Below, piece after piece: positions 43,007 through 51,426 of a DNA stretch of 64,000 nucleotides. The notes under the pieces are model-generated. The model saw only the letters and a list, made by a program, of their open reading frames with translations, was not told the origin of the DNA and did no database searches. Numbering within the stretch: the stretch's first letter is position 1; each line of letters opens with the position of its first letter. Origin of the DNA: Yaniella flava (GTDB lineage Bacteria > Actinomycetota > Actinomycetes > Actinomycetales > Micrococcaceae); the NCBI RefSeq assembly GCF_039529295.1, contig NZ_BAAAMN010000028.1, forward strand, positions 5,032 through 69,031, in the 5' to 3' direction. The translations under genes were made by a program, and so were the position numbers.

Positions 43007-43582
43007 CTACGCACGTTGGCTGCGCAACGCTGAGATGTCCTCATCGGTGAACACCACGACCGCATGATCTCGCGGGGTGCCGGAGCAGTCCATGACCGAC
43101 CCCCAGCCAGCCGGAGCCGTAATGAATTCGCGGTGCTGTCGATCCGCATGACAATGCTCACAGTCCACTGTCTGAACCGTGTTCTGCTGCTTTCGTGCTC
43201 GAATAATCAGACCGATGCAAAGCAGTGCTAGCGGTGCGTTGATGATGCCGGGTGCTGCAACCCAGAACGCGGACTCCTGGGCAGCATAAACGCCCCACAG
43301 CACGGCGTTGGATAGCAGAAGGACTTGTGTGCCCACGCTGATGCTTGACAATGCGTGAGGGTCGTTGCGGGATGCCCATACTGATCGTGCCTGGGGCAAC
43401 CAGACGACGAAAGCCACCGTGGATGCGATGAACCCCGCAACATTGGCACCGCCGATGATCGCTATTGCAACGACGAGGGCCATGATGCAGGCCAGGGCTA
43501 TCTCGGGTGAGCGCAAAGCGCCCTTATCTCCCTCGGTACTGGTGACTCGTGCAGTGGACTTAGAGGTGTTGGTACTGGCCAT
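43007..43582 (-). CDS. SemiSWEET/PQ-loop-like membrane protein with C-terminal cysteine domain
   Basis: 191 residues. Three or four membrane helices (about 27-50, 55-70, 80-100 and 108-128); the second carries the PQ turn FVVWLPQARSVWASR typical of SemiSWEET sugar transporters. A soluble tail (about 140-191) with CEHCHADRQH is unusual for that family. A helix before the PQ unit is also extra. Transport of a small solute is possible, but not shown. Confidence 0.65.
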   Translation of the reverse strand: MASTNTSKSTARVTSTEGDKGALRSPEIALACIMALVVAIAIIGGANVAGFIASTVAFVVWLPQARSVWASRNDPHALSSISVGTQVLLLSNAVLWGVYAAQESAFWVAAPGIINAPLALLCIGLIIRARKQQNTVQTVDCEHCHADRQHREFITAPAGWGSVMDCSGTPRDHAVVVFTDEDISALRSQRA

Positions 43583-43621
43583 CTAGTGAAGTCTCTCTGA
43601 TTGAAGCTGAGCAGCGAATAA

Positions 43622-43654
43622 AACAGGCAGGCCGATTTGGTCTGCCTGCCTGTT
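43622..43654 (-). terminator. Terminator/attenuator hairpin downstream of an element motif
   Basis: 11-bp perfect arms (43622-43632 and 43644-43654) followed on the minus strand by TTTTATT. It lies 1 nt after the motif at 43656 and before the SemiSWEET gene, so transcripts from that motif would meet it at once. Confidence 0.8.
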
Positions 43655-43655
43655 C

Positions 43656-43665
43656 AGTGTCCGGC
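43656..43665 (-). promoter_or_regulatory. Element motif directly before a terminator hairpin
   Basis: GCCGGACACT, 73 nt upstream of ATG 43582, with the hairpin in between. Confidence 0.72.
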
Positions 43666-43677
43666 GCAGTGTTACGT

Positions 43678-44067
43678 TTAGCCTTTGACTTCGACTCCGT
43701 GAACAGCAGCGAGGCGACGGTTAGAGAGTTCCCAGGTGCCATCATGCAGGTCTGCCAGCATTTGATCTGCCCAGCCGTCCTGATCCATGTCATATCCTCC
43801 GCCCAGCGTGTTCAGCGAGGACCGTACGATACCGGGGCCAACGTTGTTGTATGAGGTTTCGCGTTCGATGAGGTCGATGACGGTATATTCTCCGGTGCCC
43901 TTGGGCTGGAAGAGAGCTTGGCGGGACGCGATCACGTACCGATGATCTGTGGCTTTGACCGTCCACCAGCGTTGCCTCTGGCCTCCGTCATGTGGCGGAA
44001 TGAAGCGTATCTGGTCTCCTGCAACGATGTCTTCAAGCGGCTTGCTAACAATGATAGGTTCTGTCAT
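43678..44067 (-). CDS. Conserved actinophage/ICE hypothetical protein
   Basis: 129 residues with VAGDQIRFIPPH, RWWTVKATDHRYVIASRQA, YTVIDLIERE and an ADQMLADLHDGTWELS end. I recognise this order from a common uncharacterised protein of actinobacterial phages and elements. The start is fixed by the motif 8 nt upstream. Confidence 0.7.
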   Translation of the reverse strand: MTEPIIVSKPLEDIVAGDQIRFIPPHDGGQRQRWWTVKATDHRYVIASRQALFQPKGTGEYTVIDLIERETSYNNVGPGIVRSSLNTLGGGYDMDQDGWADQMLADLHDGTWELSNRRLAAVHGVEVKG

Positions 44068-44318
44068 GCAGAGGTAGTGTCCGGGGCGAGGTGCGGGTAT
44101 CGATTAGTCAGCGATACAGTCAGTAAATGCAGCACCGTGCCAGCCATGTCTGCAACACCTTTCGAGTACGACGAGTCATCGCCATTGTCCTGTGACATCT
44201 GCGTTGCCACGGTGTGGATCGAGCCGATGGCGGCCACCAAAGTTCGTGTATCTTGCGAGCCAGCGGATTGGATTCGCTGGGATATTTCGGCCAGCGCTTG
44301 GTCAAGCTGCTGTGTCAT
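44064..44318 (-). CDS. Hypothetical helical protein
   Basis: 84 residues (MTQQLDQALAEISQRIQSAG), all helical. Overlaps the upstream gene by 17 nt; start chosen for its position after that gene body. Confidence 0.55.
   Translation of the reverse strand: MTQQLDQALAEISQRIQSAGSQDTRTLVAAIGSIHTVATQMSQDNGDDSSYSKGVADMAGTVLHLLTVSLTNRYPHLAPDTTSA
44076..44085 (-). promoter_or_regulatory. Element motif before 43678-44067
   Basis: CCCGGACACT, 8 nt before ATG 44067, no Shine-Dalgarno sequence. Confidence 0.8.
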
Positions 44319-44634
44319 CACTTTCCGAACTCCTGGTCTTTCCCCAAGCCAACACATGGGCCGGAAGTAGGACGTAGGTGCTGTTCCAACTGGTTTCGTC
44401 TCCAGCTGCATCCCACCAACCGGTTTCATACTGGTGCATGATTTGCCCGTTGAAGTCTTTGACCACGGTTCCGACCGGCAAAGCTTCGACCTGGTCAAGA
44501 TCGGTGAGTCGGGATTCGCGCCGGAGGGCTAACAGGGCGTTTCGTGCGCTGTCGCCGTTCCAGTTCATAGCCTGTTGAACGGCGTTGATGACATGCTCTG
44601 GAGGCAGATGTGTATTCGTGAATTCGCTAGACAT
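44302..44634 (-). CDS. Hypothetical protein
   Basis: 110 residues. Helical N-terminus, then VGTVVKDFNGQIMHQYETGWWDA, a beta pair typical of small element proteins that read as a barrel. GAAAGG lies before ATG 44634. Confidence 0.6.
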   Translation of the reverse strand: MSSEFTNTHLPPEHVINAVQQAMNWNGDSARNALLALRRESRLTDLDQVEALPVGTVVKDFNGQIMHQYETGWWDAAGDETSWNSTYVLLPAHVLAWGKTRSSESDDTAA

Positions 44635-44676
44635 AGCGCAGAGCCTTTCGACGGTCTGACATTGGGCTACCTCTAC

Positions 44677-44686
44677 TGTGTCCGGA
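44677..44686 (-). promoter_or_regulatory. Element motif variant before 44302-44634
   Basis: TCCGGACACA, about 42 nt upstream of ATG 44634. An 11-codon open frame (from ATG 44663) lies in the leader and overlaps the start. Confidence 0.65.
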
Positions 44687-44690
44687 GGGC

Positions 44691-44867
44691 TCAGTGCCCC
44701 TCGGCACGTTGTTCGTAGCGCTGCGCGGTGCGTTCACGTCGAGTGCGGTTGGTCGGGTCACGGTCGGGCCGAGGGATAGATGCACAGCACCCACAATCGT
44801 ACCCGTAGGTTTGAGGGTGTTGTGCTGGTCGGTGACCTCCGCGCTGGTCTCGGTTGTCTCGTGCCAT
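44691..44867 (-). CDS. Small basic Cys-containing protein
   Basis: 58 residues with YGYDCGCCASIPRPDRD in the middle and a basic C-terminus. AGGAG precedes ATG 44867. It follows the interrupted gene by 9 nt, so it belongs to the unit split by the IS. Confidence 0.6.
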   Translation of the reverse strand: MARDNRDQRGGHRPAQHPQTYGYDCGCCASIPRPDRDPTNRTRRERTAQRYEQRAEGH

Positions 44868-45108
44868 GAAGCTCTCCTATTCGTTATCGGCCAGCACCCA
44901 GGCCGCGTGACGTTGCACGGCGTACCGCACGGTCGGGGCGATATCGTCGATGGATTGCAGGTCGGTGAGGATGGTCAACGCTGTTTCCAGGGCGATCCTG
45001 GTCAGCACTTCATCCTCCAGGATTTCGGAAGTCAGACTGTTGAGCGCTTCCGCACCCGCAACCCTCTTCCTTGAATCCTCCCCACGGATGAATCCGGGGG
45101 ATTCCTGA

Positions 45109-46236
45109 CTAGGCTGCCTCAGCGAGCTGAGGTCTTAGACCATCGTGGTCAGCAGGGTTGAAACCAGCCCTGATAATCATGTTTCGTGCGGCATTGAGGT
45201 CTCGGTCAATGCTGGTGCCGCAGTGGTTACACGCATAGGTCCGTTGGCTCAGTTCGATGCGGCGCTTGGCTCTCGTGCCACATGTTGAACAGTCCATGGT
45301 CGTGTATTTCGGGTCGATGAGATGCAGGGTTGCCCCGTAGTCCTGGGCGGCCTGGGCGAGCTCGGTTTTGACCAGTCCGATGGCGTTTTCTGCTGCTTTG
45401 CGCGCCATCCGGGTTGTCGCGAGGAATGCTGGCTTGAAGTCCTCACAGGCGATGTGCAGATGGTTGGCTGCCACGTGTTGTGCCCAGGATCGTGCTTGTT
45501 CTTTGCGCTGCCATCGCACGGTGCGTTGGATTGTAGCCGCCTTGGCTTTGGCTTTTCGGTAGGGTTGCCAGTCGCGCTTGGCACGGTGTCGAGCCATTTT
45601 GCGTTGCTCTCGCTTTAATGCTGCGGCACTGCGACGGGCGCGTTGGCTGTAGTGCAGGTCAAATTGGCCGTCAGTGGTTTTGGCTGGCGTTTTCACGCCC
45701 CAGTCAATGCCAATCGCCCCATCGCGCTGCCGAGACTTTACTTGATGCTGCCGCTCTACGACGAAAGAAGCCCACCACCAGCCGGCGGCATCTTGATAGA
45801 CCCGCACCGACGAGGGTTCGGAGGGCAGGTCACGACTCCACACCACCGGGATGATCACCCCACCTGCAAGGCGCAGTCGGCCATCTGGTAGAGAGAAGCC
45901 TCGCAGAGTGTAGTTCAGCGACGGCAATGAGCGCTTCGCGGCCTTGAATCTCGGTGGCTTGCGTTGGCCTTTGAAAAAGGCGTTTTTGGCGGCGACAAAA
46001 TCCCGGATGATCTGCTGCTGTGGCACCACTGGCTGAGCAGTCAGCCAGCTATTTTCGCTGCGCCACTTGGTCAATAGCCGGTGCAGCACGGTCTGACTGG
46101 TGTCTTGGTGCTTGGTGAATCGCTCTACGCACTGGTTCCACACCCATCGGGTGGCGTCGTATTGTGCGGTCAATAGTGCTAGCGCCTGGCGACCAGGTCG
46201 GAGCTTATATTGATACCGCAACTTCATACAAATCAT
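45109..46236 (-). CDS. tnpB: TnpB RNA-guided nuclease of IS605 family
   Basis: 375 residues. RuvC-like residues are visible: GIDWGVKT (Asp, near 175), ACEDFKPAF (Glu, near 258) and SIDRDLNAARN (Asp, near 348), with a zinc ribbon STCGTRAKRRIELSQRTYACNHCGT between the last two. TnpB is an ancestor of Cas12 that cleaves the donor site guided by an RNA made from the transposon end. The guide RNA should overlap the 3-prime end and left hairpin (about 45075-45200). ATG 46227 is an alternative start. Confidence 0.9.
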   Translation of the reverse strand: MICMKLRYQYKLRPGRQALALLTAQYDATRWVWNQCVERFTKHQDTSQTVLHRLLTKWRSENSWLTAQPVVPQQQIIRDFVAAKNAFFKGQRKPPRFKAAKRSLPSLNYTLRGFSLPDGRLRLAGGVIIPVVWSRDLPSEPSSVRVYQDAAGWWWASFVVERQHQVKSRQRDGAIGIDWGVKTPAKTTDGQFDLHYSQRARRSAAALKREQRKMARHRAKRDWQPYRKAKAKAATIQRTVRWQRKEQARSWAQHVAANHLHIACEDFKPAFLATTRMARKAAENAIGLVKTELAQAAQDYGATLHLIDPKYTTMDCSTCGTRAKRRIELSQRTYACNHCGTSIDRDLNAARNMIIRAGFNPADHDGLRPQLAEAA

Positions 46237-46250
46237 TATATAGTGGCTAC

Positions 46251-46661
46251 ATGTCTAATGCACGTTATGCAGGCTACCGGTCCAACCGCAATGTCGTGTT
46301 CAACTGCCAATACCACGTGGTGTGGTGCCCAAAGTACCGTCGAAACGTCCTGGACGAACCCATCCAAGGCCGACTACGTGACATCATCTATGAGGTCTGT
46401 GATGAACGCGATGCCAGCATTATCGAACTAGAAATCATGGTCGATCACGTCCACCTACTGGTCGAGGTAGACCCGCAATACGGCATCCACCGCCTGATTA
46501 AAAACATCAAAGGCCGATCCTCACGACTCCTCCGGTCAGAATTTTCAGAACTCACCACCAGACTACCCAGCCTATGGACCAACTCATACTTCGTCTCCAC
46601 CGTGGGCGGCGCACCACTAGAAGTCATCAAGCAATACATCGAAAACCAAAAACACGTCTAA
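46251..46661 (+). CDS. tnpA: Y1 transposase TnpA of IS200/IS605
   Basis: 136 residues. HUH motif IMVDHVHLLVE (near 61-71) and the catalytic tyrosine in EVIKQYIENQ near the C-terminus are intact. It excises and inserts the transposon as single-stranded DNA. Start ATG 46251 follows a short gap after tnpB. Confidence 0.93.
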   Translation: MSNARYAGYRSNRNVVFNCQYHVVWCPKYRRNVLDEPIQGRLRDIIYEVCDERDASIIELEIMVDHVHLLVEVDPQYGIHRLIKNIKGRSSRLLRSEFSELTTRLPSLWTNSYFVSTVGGAPLEVIKQYIENQKHV

Positions 46662-46845
46662 CCAGGCGCTATCCCTCCCCACGGATAAATCCGGGGGCTT
46701 CCCGCGCTCTCTGGTGAATAGTGGCTGAAGCGGTCTTTATCAGCACCATCGTCATCGGATGGCTGGTGGCCGGTGAGCTGTTGGAATGCCTGGTCGATGT
46801 CCAGGTCAGTGTCGATATCGGGTGGTGTGGTGGTCATGAAATTTC

Positions 46846-47259
46846 CTAGGCAGCCTGACGGTCTTTGGAATCTTTGGTGCTACTGGTCAGATAGTCTTCG
46901 AGCCAGTCTGTGACCGGCATAATGTTCGCGTATGGGACGGTCGCGACCACCTCCAAGATGTCCTGTCTGAAATCCCAGAGCTTGCTGACATTATCGGCGA
47001 TGAGGCCGACCATCAGCTGGTCATCAACGTAGTCCGTCCCGCTGATCCAGCGCACCACGATGTCTGTGGAGGCATATCGACGATACTTTTTGAGCAGGTC
47101 ATCGATAGGGAGTGCTACATCGATCCTGATCTGTTTGGGGTGGAGGATGACGAACGCGCGACCATAGGTGCGTTCATCTTCTGTGCTGACGGTATCGACA
47201 TCTGACCACATACCTTCTGCTCGTTCAGATGATGCGCCGTGTGCAGTTCGGAAAACCAT
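46846..47259 (-). CDS. Hypothetical protein
   Basis: 137 residues from ATG 47259 with CAGGA upstream; a GTG at 47292 lies only 6 nt after the motif and could serve a leaderless form 11 residues longer. Beta-rich with no known domain. First gene of the unit that the IS splits downstream. Confidence 0.6.
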   Translation of the reverse strand: MVFRTAHGASSERAEGMWSDVDTVSTEDERTYGRAFVILHPKQIRIDVALPIDDLLKKYRRYASTDIVVRWISGTDYVDDQLMVGLIADNVSKLWDFRQDILEVVATVPYANIMPVTDWLEDYLTSSTKDSKDRQAA

Positions 47260-47298
47260 GCTGTTGTCCTGACGTTGTGAAAGTGTGTTCACTTGGTC

Positions 47299-47308
47299 AG
47301 TGTCCGGC
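47299..47308 (-). promoter_or_regulatory. Element motif before 46846-47259
   Basis: GCCGGACACT, 6 nt before GTG 47292 and 39 nt before ATG 47259. Confidence 0.72.
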
Positions 47309-47385
47309 GCCGAACGCTGAAACCATCTCCTCGGTGGATATTCGAGATATAGACTGACTGGTGTCCCTACGAGAAGGAGTTCGCT

Positions 47386-47817
47386 ATGAAAGTCGAAGAG
47401 GTGTATCAATATGCACCAACGATGCAGCCCAGACGCCTCATCTCTGCCGGTGTTGGTCGGGTGCCTGCTGGCTTTCCTTCACCGTCCCAGGATTACTCTG
47501 ACACCAAGATTGATCTGAACCAGATGTTGATCAAAGACGAACTTTCCACATTCGTTGTTCGAGTCTCTGGTGACTCGATGGAAGACGCCGGCATTTTTGA
47601 TGGTGACGAGCTGATCGTAGATCGGTCGATTGAGCCGCATGACGGCCATGTAGTCATCGCAGTGGTGGACGGTGAGATGACCGTAAAGCGCCTCCGGGTG
47701 ACAGACACTGGGGTCGTGCTCCAGGCGGAGAACGCGCAATATCCTGACGTCACGGTGCCAGAGCTATCTGACCTGGTGGTTTGGGGTGTGGCGACTCGGT
47801 GCCTGCACCGCTTGTGA
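47386..47817 (+). CDS. umuD: UmuD-like S24 self-cleaving peptidase
   Basis: 143 residues without a DNA-binding domain. The likely cleavage site is Ala-Gly in LISAGVGRVPAG (residues 18-29). Catalytic Ser is in RVSGDSMEDAG (near 60) and Lys in EMTVKRLRV (near 97). UmuD activates the translesion polymerase after RecA-driven cleavage. It lies 70 bp upstream of umuC. AAGGAG precedes the start. Confidence 0.9.
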   Translation: MKVEEVYQYAPTMQPRRLISAGVGRVPAGFPSPSQDYSDTKIDLNQMLIKDELSTFVVRVSGDSMEDAGIFDGDELIVDRSIEPHDGHVVIAVVDGEMTVKRLRVTDTGVVLQAENAQYPDVTVPELSDLVVWGVATRCLHRL

Positions 47818-47887
47818 GGCCGACGCTTAGCGTGTCCGCTGCATCAGGCTATAATCTGGTGTCCCCTATACAGTCGCTGGAGGCGCC

Positions 47888-49252
47888 ATGCAGGTCCAAG
47901 AAATATCCGCTGTAACCAGCAACTCCAATGACCTGGCTGCTGACCAAAAATCTGTCCCACCCACACGCAGAGCCGACAGCCAAACGTATGTTGCCTTGGT
48001 TGATGTGAATTCGTTTTTCGTCTCAGCAGAGCGTGTATTTGATCCAACCCTGGCAGACCGTCCGGTAGTCGTACTGTCCAATAACGACGGCTGCTGTGTT
48101 GCGCTGTCACCCGAGGCAAAAGCATTGGGGATTGAGATGGGTACGCCGTGGTTCAAGATATCTGCGGGGGCTGATCAAGTCGGCTTGGTAGCAAAATCCT
48201 CAAACTATGAACTCTACGGCTCGATGTCTGAAAAAGTGATGGGTATCCTCGCGCGATTCTCAGCGTGGATCGAGGTGTATTCCATCGATGAGGCATTTTT
48301 GGGCATCCGCGGCACCCTTGATGAGGTCCAGGTGCTGGGCAGACAGATGAAGGATGAAGTTCTGCGGTTAACCGGTCTGCCAGTCTGCGTGGGGATTGCG
48401 AAGACCAAAACTTTAGCGAAACTTGCGAATCAGACGGCGAAAAAGGTACCGGAGCTGGCTGGCGTATGTGTCTGGGATCGAGTTCCTGAGCTGACACGTG
48501 AACGACTCTTACGCAGGCTGCCGGTCATCGAGGTGTGGGGTATCGGCGTCAGGACGACGAAGAAGCTTAATGCCATGGGTATCATGACCGTCAAAGACTT
48601 TGTTGATGCCGACCCGGTGGCTATACGCGAGAAATTCTCCATCGTGCAAATGCGAACTTTATTGGAACTCCGAGGCACCCCCTGTATTGAGATGGTGTAC
48701 GAAGAAGACCCCAAAGAGCAGCTGATCTTCTCACGCAGCTTCTCCCAGCCGGTGACCACCAAAGACGAGATGGAGCAAGTGCTGGGCATCTATGCGCAAC
48801 GGGCATCGGGTCGGCTGCATCGTCACGGTCGCGAAGCCAAAGTGCTGACTGCCTGGGCGATGACCAGCGATTTCAATGATTATCAGTCCCATCAACCGGC
48901 GGCCACTGTCTCATTGCCGGGATACTCTGCTGACCCTGTGATGTTGACCAAAGCTGCCAAATCGCTGTTACCAAAGATCGTTGACGGCATCCGGTATGCG
49001 CGTGCCGGCGTCATGGTGACCGATCTCCGGGATGCAGGTCCACACCAGATGTTTGATGAATTCGTCTCGGCGCACGAAATGGCTGATGTCGGTGAACTCA
49101 TCGAGACGATCCGACACGAGCAGGGCGCTTCGTCAATTGGTCTGGGTCGGGCAGGGTTGCAGCGCGGTCCGGCATGGCAGATGAAGCGCGAGATGATGTC
49201 ACCGCGGTACACAACGCACTGGGATGAGCTGTTGGAAGTGAAGGCGAACTAA
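47888..49252 (+). CDS. umuC: UmuC-like Y-family DNA polymerase
   Basis: 454 residues. Palm motifs VALVDVNSFFVSAERVFDP (near 38) and EVYSIDEAFLGI (near 132) carry the catalytic acids. The little-finger region and UmuC-type C-terminus are complete. With UmuD it forms a polymerase V-like enzyme. GGAGG lies before ATG 47888. Together with the element DnaE it could copy damaged or single-stranded transferred DNA. Confidence 0.92.
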   Translation: MQVQEISAVTSNSNDLAADQKSVPPTRRADSQTYVALVDVNSFFVSAERVFDPTLADRPVVVLSNNDGCCVALSPEAKALGIEMGTPWFKISAGADQVGLVAKSSNYELYGSMSEKVMGILARFSAWIEVYSIDEAFLGIRGTLDEVQVLGRQMKDEVLRLTGLPVCVGIAKTKTLAKLANQTAKKVPELAGVCVWDRVPELTRERLLRRLPVIEVWGIGVRTTKKLNAMGIMTVKDFVDADPVAIREKFSIVQMRTLLELRGTPCIEMVYEEDPKEQLIFSRSFSQPVTTKDEMEQVLGIYAQRASGRLHRHGREAKVLTAWAMTSDFNDYQSHQPAATVSLPGYSADPVMLTKAAKSLLPKIVDGIRYARAGVMVTDLRDAGPHQMFDEFVSAHEMADVGELIETIRHEQGASSIGLGRAGLQRGPAWQMKREMMSPRYTTHWDELLEVKAN

Positions 49253-49692
49253 GGGCTCGGCATCCACTGGCGGATGTCTTGGACATCGTCAATTCTGGTC
49301 TGCGACGTCCCGGTTCGTGCCGCTTCAACAGTGACCTCTAAATGCTTGTAGGTCATCGGTCTAACTGGGACATGTGCTGCCAGTCCGCTGATCAGCTTTT
49401 GAACGATCTGCTCTAGTTCACCGTGTGTGGACCCAACGATCACCACAGCCTGACTCCCCCGAAAGGGCACAAGGTGGTCCAGACGATCTATCGGAAGTCG
49501 TTGGTAAGCGTCACCGAGAATTCGCCGAAACCTTGAACGTGTTCGCTCAAACGGGTACTGCATCTCCAATGCTCGATACATCGCGTGCGGCTGGCCTGCA
49601 TCGAAGTCGTCATGACCTCGGTACGACACAACGTAGTGCGGATGTGGGGCGTGCAGTATCAGCTGGTCAAGCGGTGGGTGTTTCAGGCTCAT
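49249..49692 (-). CDS. Hypothetical protein
   Basis: 147 residues; SRFRRILGDAYQRLPIDRLDHL and QAVVIVGSTHGELEQIVQKL suggest an alpha/beta fold. Overlaps the umuC end by 4 nt tail to tail and the upstream gene by 4 nt. Not recognised. Confidence 0.6.
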   Translation of the reverse strand: MSLKHPPLDQLILHAPHPHYVVSYRGHDDFDAGQPHAMYRALEMQYPFERTRSRFRRILGDAYQRLPIDRLDHLVPFRGSQAVVIVGSTHGELEQIVQKLISGLAAHVPVRPMTYKHLEVTVEAARTGTSQTRIDDVQDIRQWMPSP

Positions 49693-50006
49693 TTTCGTCC
49701 TCCGGTCTTCGTTCCGACTGGCTCGACGTATTTGACCGGGCCAGTCCAGCCGCTACCCTCCAGGGCGGTGACCATACCGACAGTCCAGCTGGCATTATAT
49801 GGGGTGGGTGGGCAGTCCACCGCGGTGCCTATCGCAACGTCAAACATACAGCCATATGTCAGCTCGATGGTGCGAGTGATGCCATTTCGTCCAAGCACAT
49901 TGAGCAGCACGGTGATGGGCCGATCCTGTTGGTGCGCTGGCTGGTCCCAGAGGGCTTCGAGCTCTTCGATGCTGGGTATGGTGCTGGTCAGATCAAGGGT
50001 TGTCAC
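49689..50006 (-). CDS. Hypothetical protein
   Basis: 105 residues from GTG 50006 (GAGAGAA upstream). Beta-rich; CPPTPYNASWTVGMV near 70. Overlaps neighbours on both sides in one unit. Confidence 0.55.
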   Translation of the reverse strand: MTTLDLTSTIPSIEELEALWDQPAHQQDRPITVLLNVLGRNGITRTIELTYGCMFDVAIGTAVDCPPTPYNASWTVGMVTALEGSGWTGPVKYVEPVGTKTGGRK

Positions 50007-50361
50007 GGTATTTCTCTCGGTCAACGGTGCGCCTGGTCGCACAGGGATATTCTTGGTCGCATTCGGTGCAATAAAACTCTTCGCCCTCGGTTCCGCAATC
50101 GCAGATTGGGTCGGGCAGATCGCTATAGGTTCTGCCACAGACATCGCACTCAGTCGAGGCGTGGAGCAATCCGATGCTGTGCAGGGTGGCCGCAGCGTCG
50201 GCTTGGGTGATGAAAGCGGGTCTGGCTTCAACCGCTAGCTCATGGGCACGGTCGGCCTGGTGGCGATCAATCCCCCATTCATCAAGGTATCGGTCGTCGA
50301 GTTCTGGCATGTCTTCGATGGCGCGTTCGGCCATCCATTGGGCAACGTCGTGGGTGATCAT
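49993..50361 (-). CDS. Protein with C-terminal zinc ribbon
   Basis: 122 residues: helical N-terminal half, then ECDVCGRTY, ICDCGTEGEEFYCTECDQEYPC (70-110), several cysteine pairs of a double zinc ribbon with the YPC turn seen in other proteins of this element. Confidence 0.65.
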   Translation of the reverse strand: MITHDVAQWMAERAIEDMPELDDRYLDEWGIDRHQADRAHELAVEARPAFITQADAAATLHSIGLLHASTECDVCGRTYSDLPDPICDCGTEGEEFYCTECDQEYPCATRRTVDREKYRDNP

Positions 50362-50753
50362 GCAGTGCCTCTCATGTTGGAATGTAGACTTTCAGCGATT
50401 CGCTCTAGTGCCACAGCTGTACGAACTTCGGGACTTGGGTTATCCAGCGGGGCGTTGGCCACCGCGTCTTCGTAGCGCTGATCATTGATGTGGTCAGCCC
50501 GGTCACGCAGCCAAGCAGCTTCACCGTTGTCGCCGATACTTTGAGTCCACCGATCATCTTTGGGTGGCGGGACAACACTGTGGTGCTCCAAGGATGTGGC
50601 TGCATCGGTCAGCGTCTTAGTCGCCGTGTCGATCTCATGAAGGTTGATGATCCTGATGAAGCCGCGGTGATGGTGAGCAGCGTCGCCGCCGTGGGTTGCA
50701 GCCATAGCTGTAGCGTATTGTTCGGCGAGGATGCTGATATTGCTTTGGGACAT
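50358..50753 (-). CDS. Hypothetical protein
   Basis: 131 residues, His-rich near 25-30 and helical. ATG 50753 has GGAGG 5-9 nt upstream. First gene of a four-gene unit. Confidence 0.6.
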   Translation of the reverse strand: MSQSNISILAEQYATAMAATHGGDAAHHHRGFIRIINLHEIDTATKTLTDAATSLEHHSVVPPPKDDRWTQSIGDNGEAAWLRDRADHINDQRYEDAVANAPLDNPSPEVRTAVALERIAESLHSNMRGTA

Positions 50754-50794
50754 AGGGGCCTCCATAGGGTTGTGGCTAATGCTCTTATCTCTAC

Positions 50795-50804
50795 GGTGTC
50801 CGGC
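50795..50804 (-). promoter_or_regulatory. Element motif variant before the 50753-49249 unit
   Basis: GCCGGACACC, about 41 nt upstream of ATG 50753, which has a strong Shine-Dalgarno sequence. Confidence 0.7.
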
Positions 50805-50962
50805 GCGGATTTTCCCTATTCCCGAAAAGCGTTGGTGAAGCTCTTCCGAGCAGAAGTCAGCCATCGCGGCGTTGACCAGCACGCATCCATCCAGACTCTC
50901 TCAACCTCACCACGCGAGGAATCCCCCTCCTTTAGGTTGGGGAGGAATCGCGTGACATAACG

Positions 50963-51388
50963 CTATGAAGGGCGCTGCTGATTGCTGATGTATTGCTTCA
51001 CAATGTCTAGGGGTGCGCCGCCGGCGGAGGCCGCGAAGTAGGACGGGGACCACAGGTTCTTGCCCCATAGCAAGTCGGCGAGTTGGTTGGGGTGGTCACG
51101 GCGGATGATTCGTGAGCTGACACCCTTTAGTGAATTCACCAGATCAGAGAGTCGTACTGCTGGCGGGTATTGGACTAGCAGGTGGACGTGATCAGCTTCG
51201 CCATTGAATTCCGACAGTGTGGCGCCGAAGTCTTCGCACACACTTTCCATAGACTGCTGACAGGTGGTAAGCACAGCATCAGTGAAGACTGCTTTACGGT
51301 ATTTTGTGACAAAGACCAAGTGCGCATGAAGATGGTGCACAACATGGCGTCCCCTGCGAACATTAGGATCATATTTCCAGCGTGGCAT
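50963..51388 (-). CDS. tnpA: Y1 transposase TnpA
   Basis: 141 residues. HUH motif NGEADHVHLLVQYP (near 66) and catalytic Tyr in DIVKQYISNQ near the C-terminus are intact. Start ATG 51388 chosen (MPRWKYDPNV); a longer frame upstream lacks family support. Confidence 0.9.
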   Translation of the reverse strand: MPRWKYDPNVRRGRHVVHHLHAHLVFVTKYRKAVFTDAVLTTCQQSMESVCEDFGATLSEFNGEADHVHLLVQYPPAVRLSDLVNSLKGVSSRIIRRDHPNQLADLLWGKNLWSPSYFAASAGGAPLDIVKQYISNQQRPS

Positions 51389-51426
51389 ACTCTCAATGAT
51401 ACAGACCAAGTGATAGAATTGCAGGT

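Larger units (their letters stand above)
45075..46705. mobile_element. IS200/IS605-family transposon with divergent tnpB and tnpA
   Basis: Bounds are approximate. Each end carries a related imperfect hairpin around CCCCACGGATGAATCCGGGGG (left, about 45085-45105) and its near copy at about 46678-46700 with AATAA in the loop. These ends are what a Y1 transposase cuts as single strands. tnpA and tnpB diverge from a 24-bp gap. The split host gene gives direct evidence of insertion. Confidence 0.85.
44877..46837 (-). pseudogene. Hypothetical gene split by an IS200/IS605-type element
   Basis: The 5-prime part starts at ATG 46837 (MTTTPPDIDTDLDIDQAFQQ) and is open up to about 46705; the 3-prime part is open from about 45075 to the stop at 44877, ending AAWVLADNE. 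Between them lies the transposon. The parts read in one direction and together would make a small acidic helical protein of about 105 residues. Function unknown. Confidence 0.7.

Noticed and set aside
50805..50904. Remnant gene left of the second transposon
   Set aside because: Frames of 25-35 codons reach the transposon edge, but no matching part was found on the right flank, so a split gene could not be shown.
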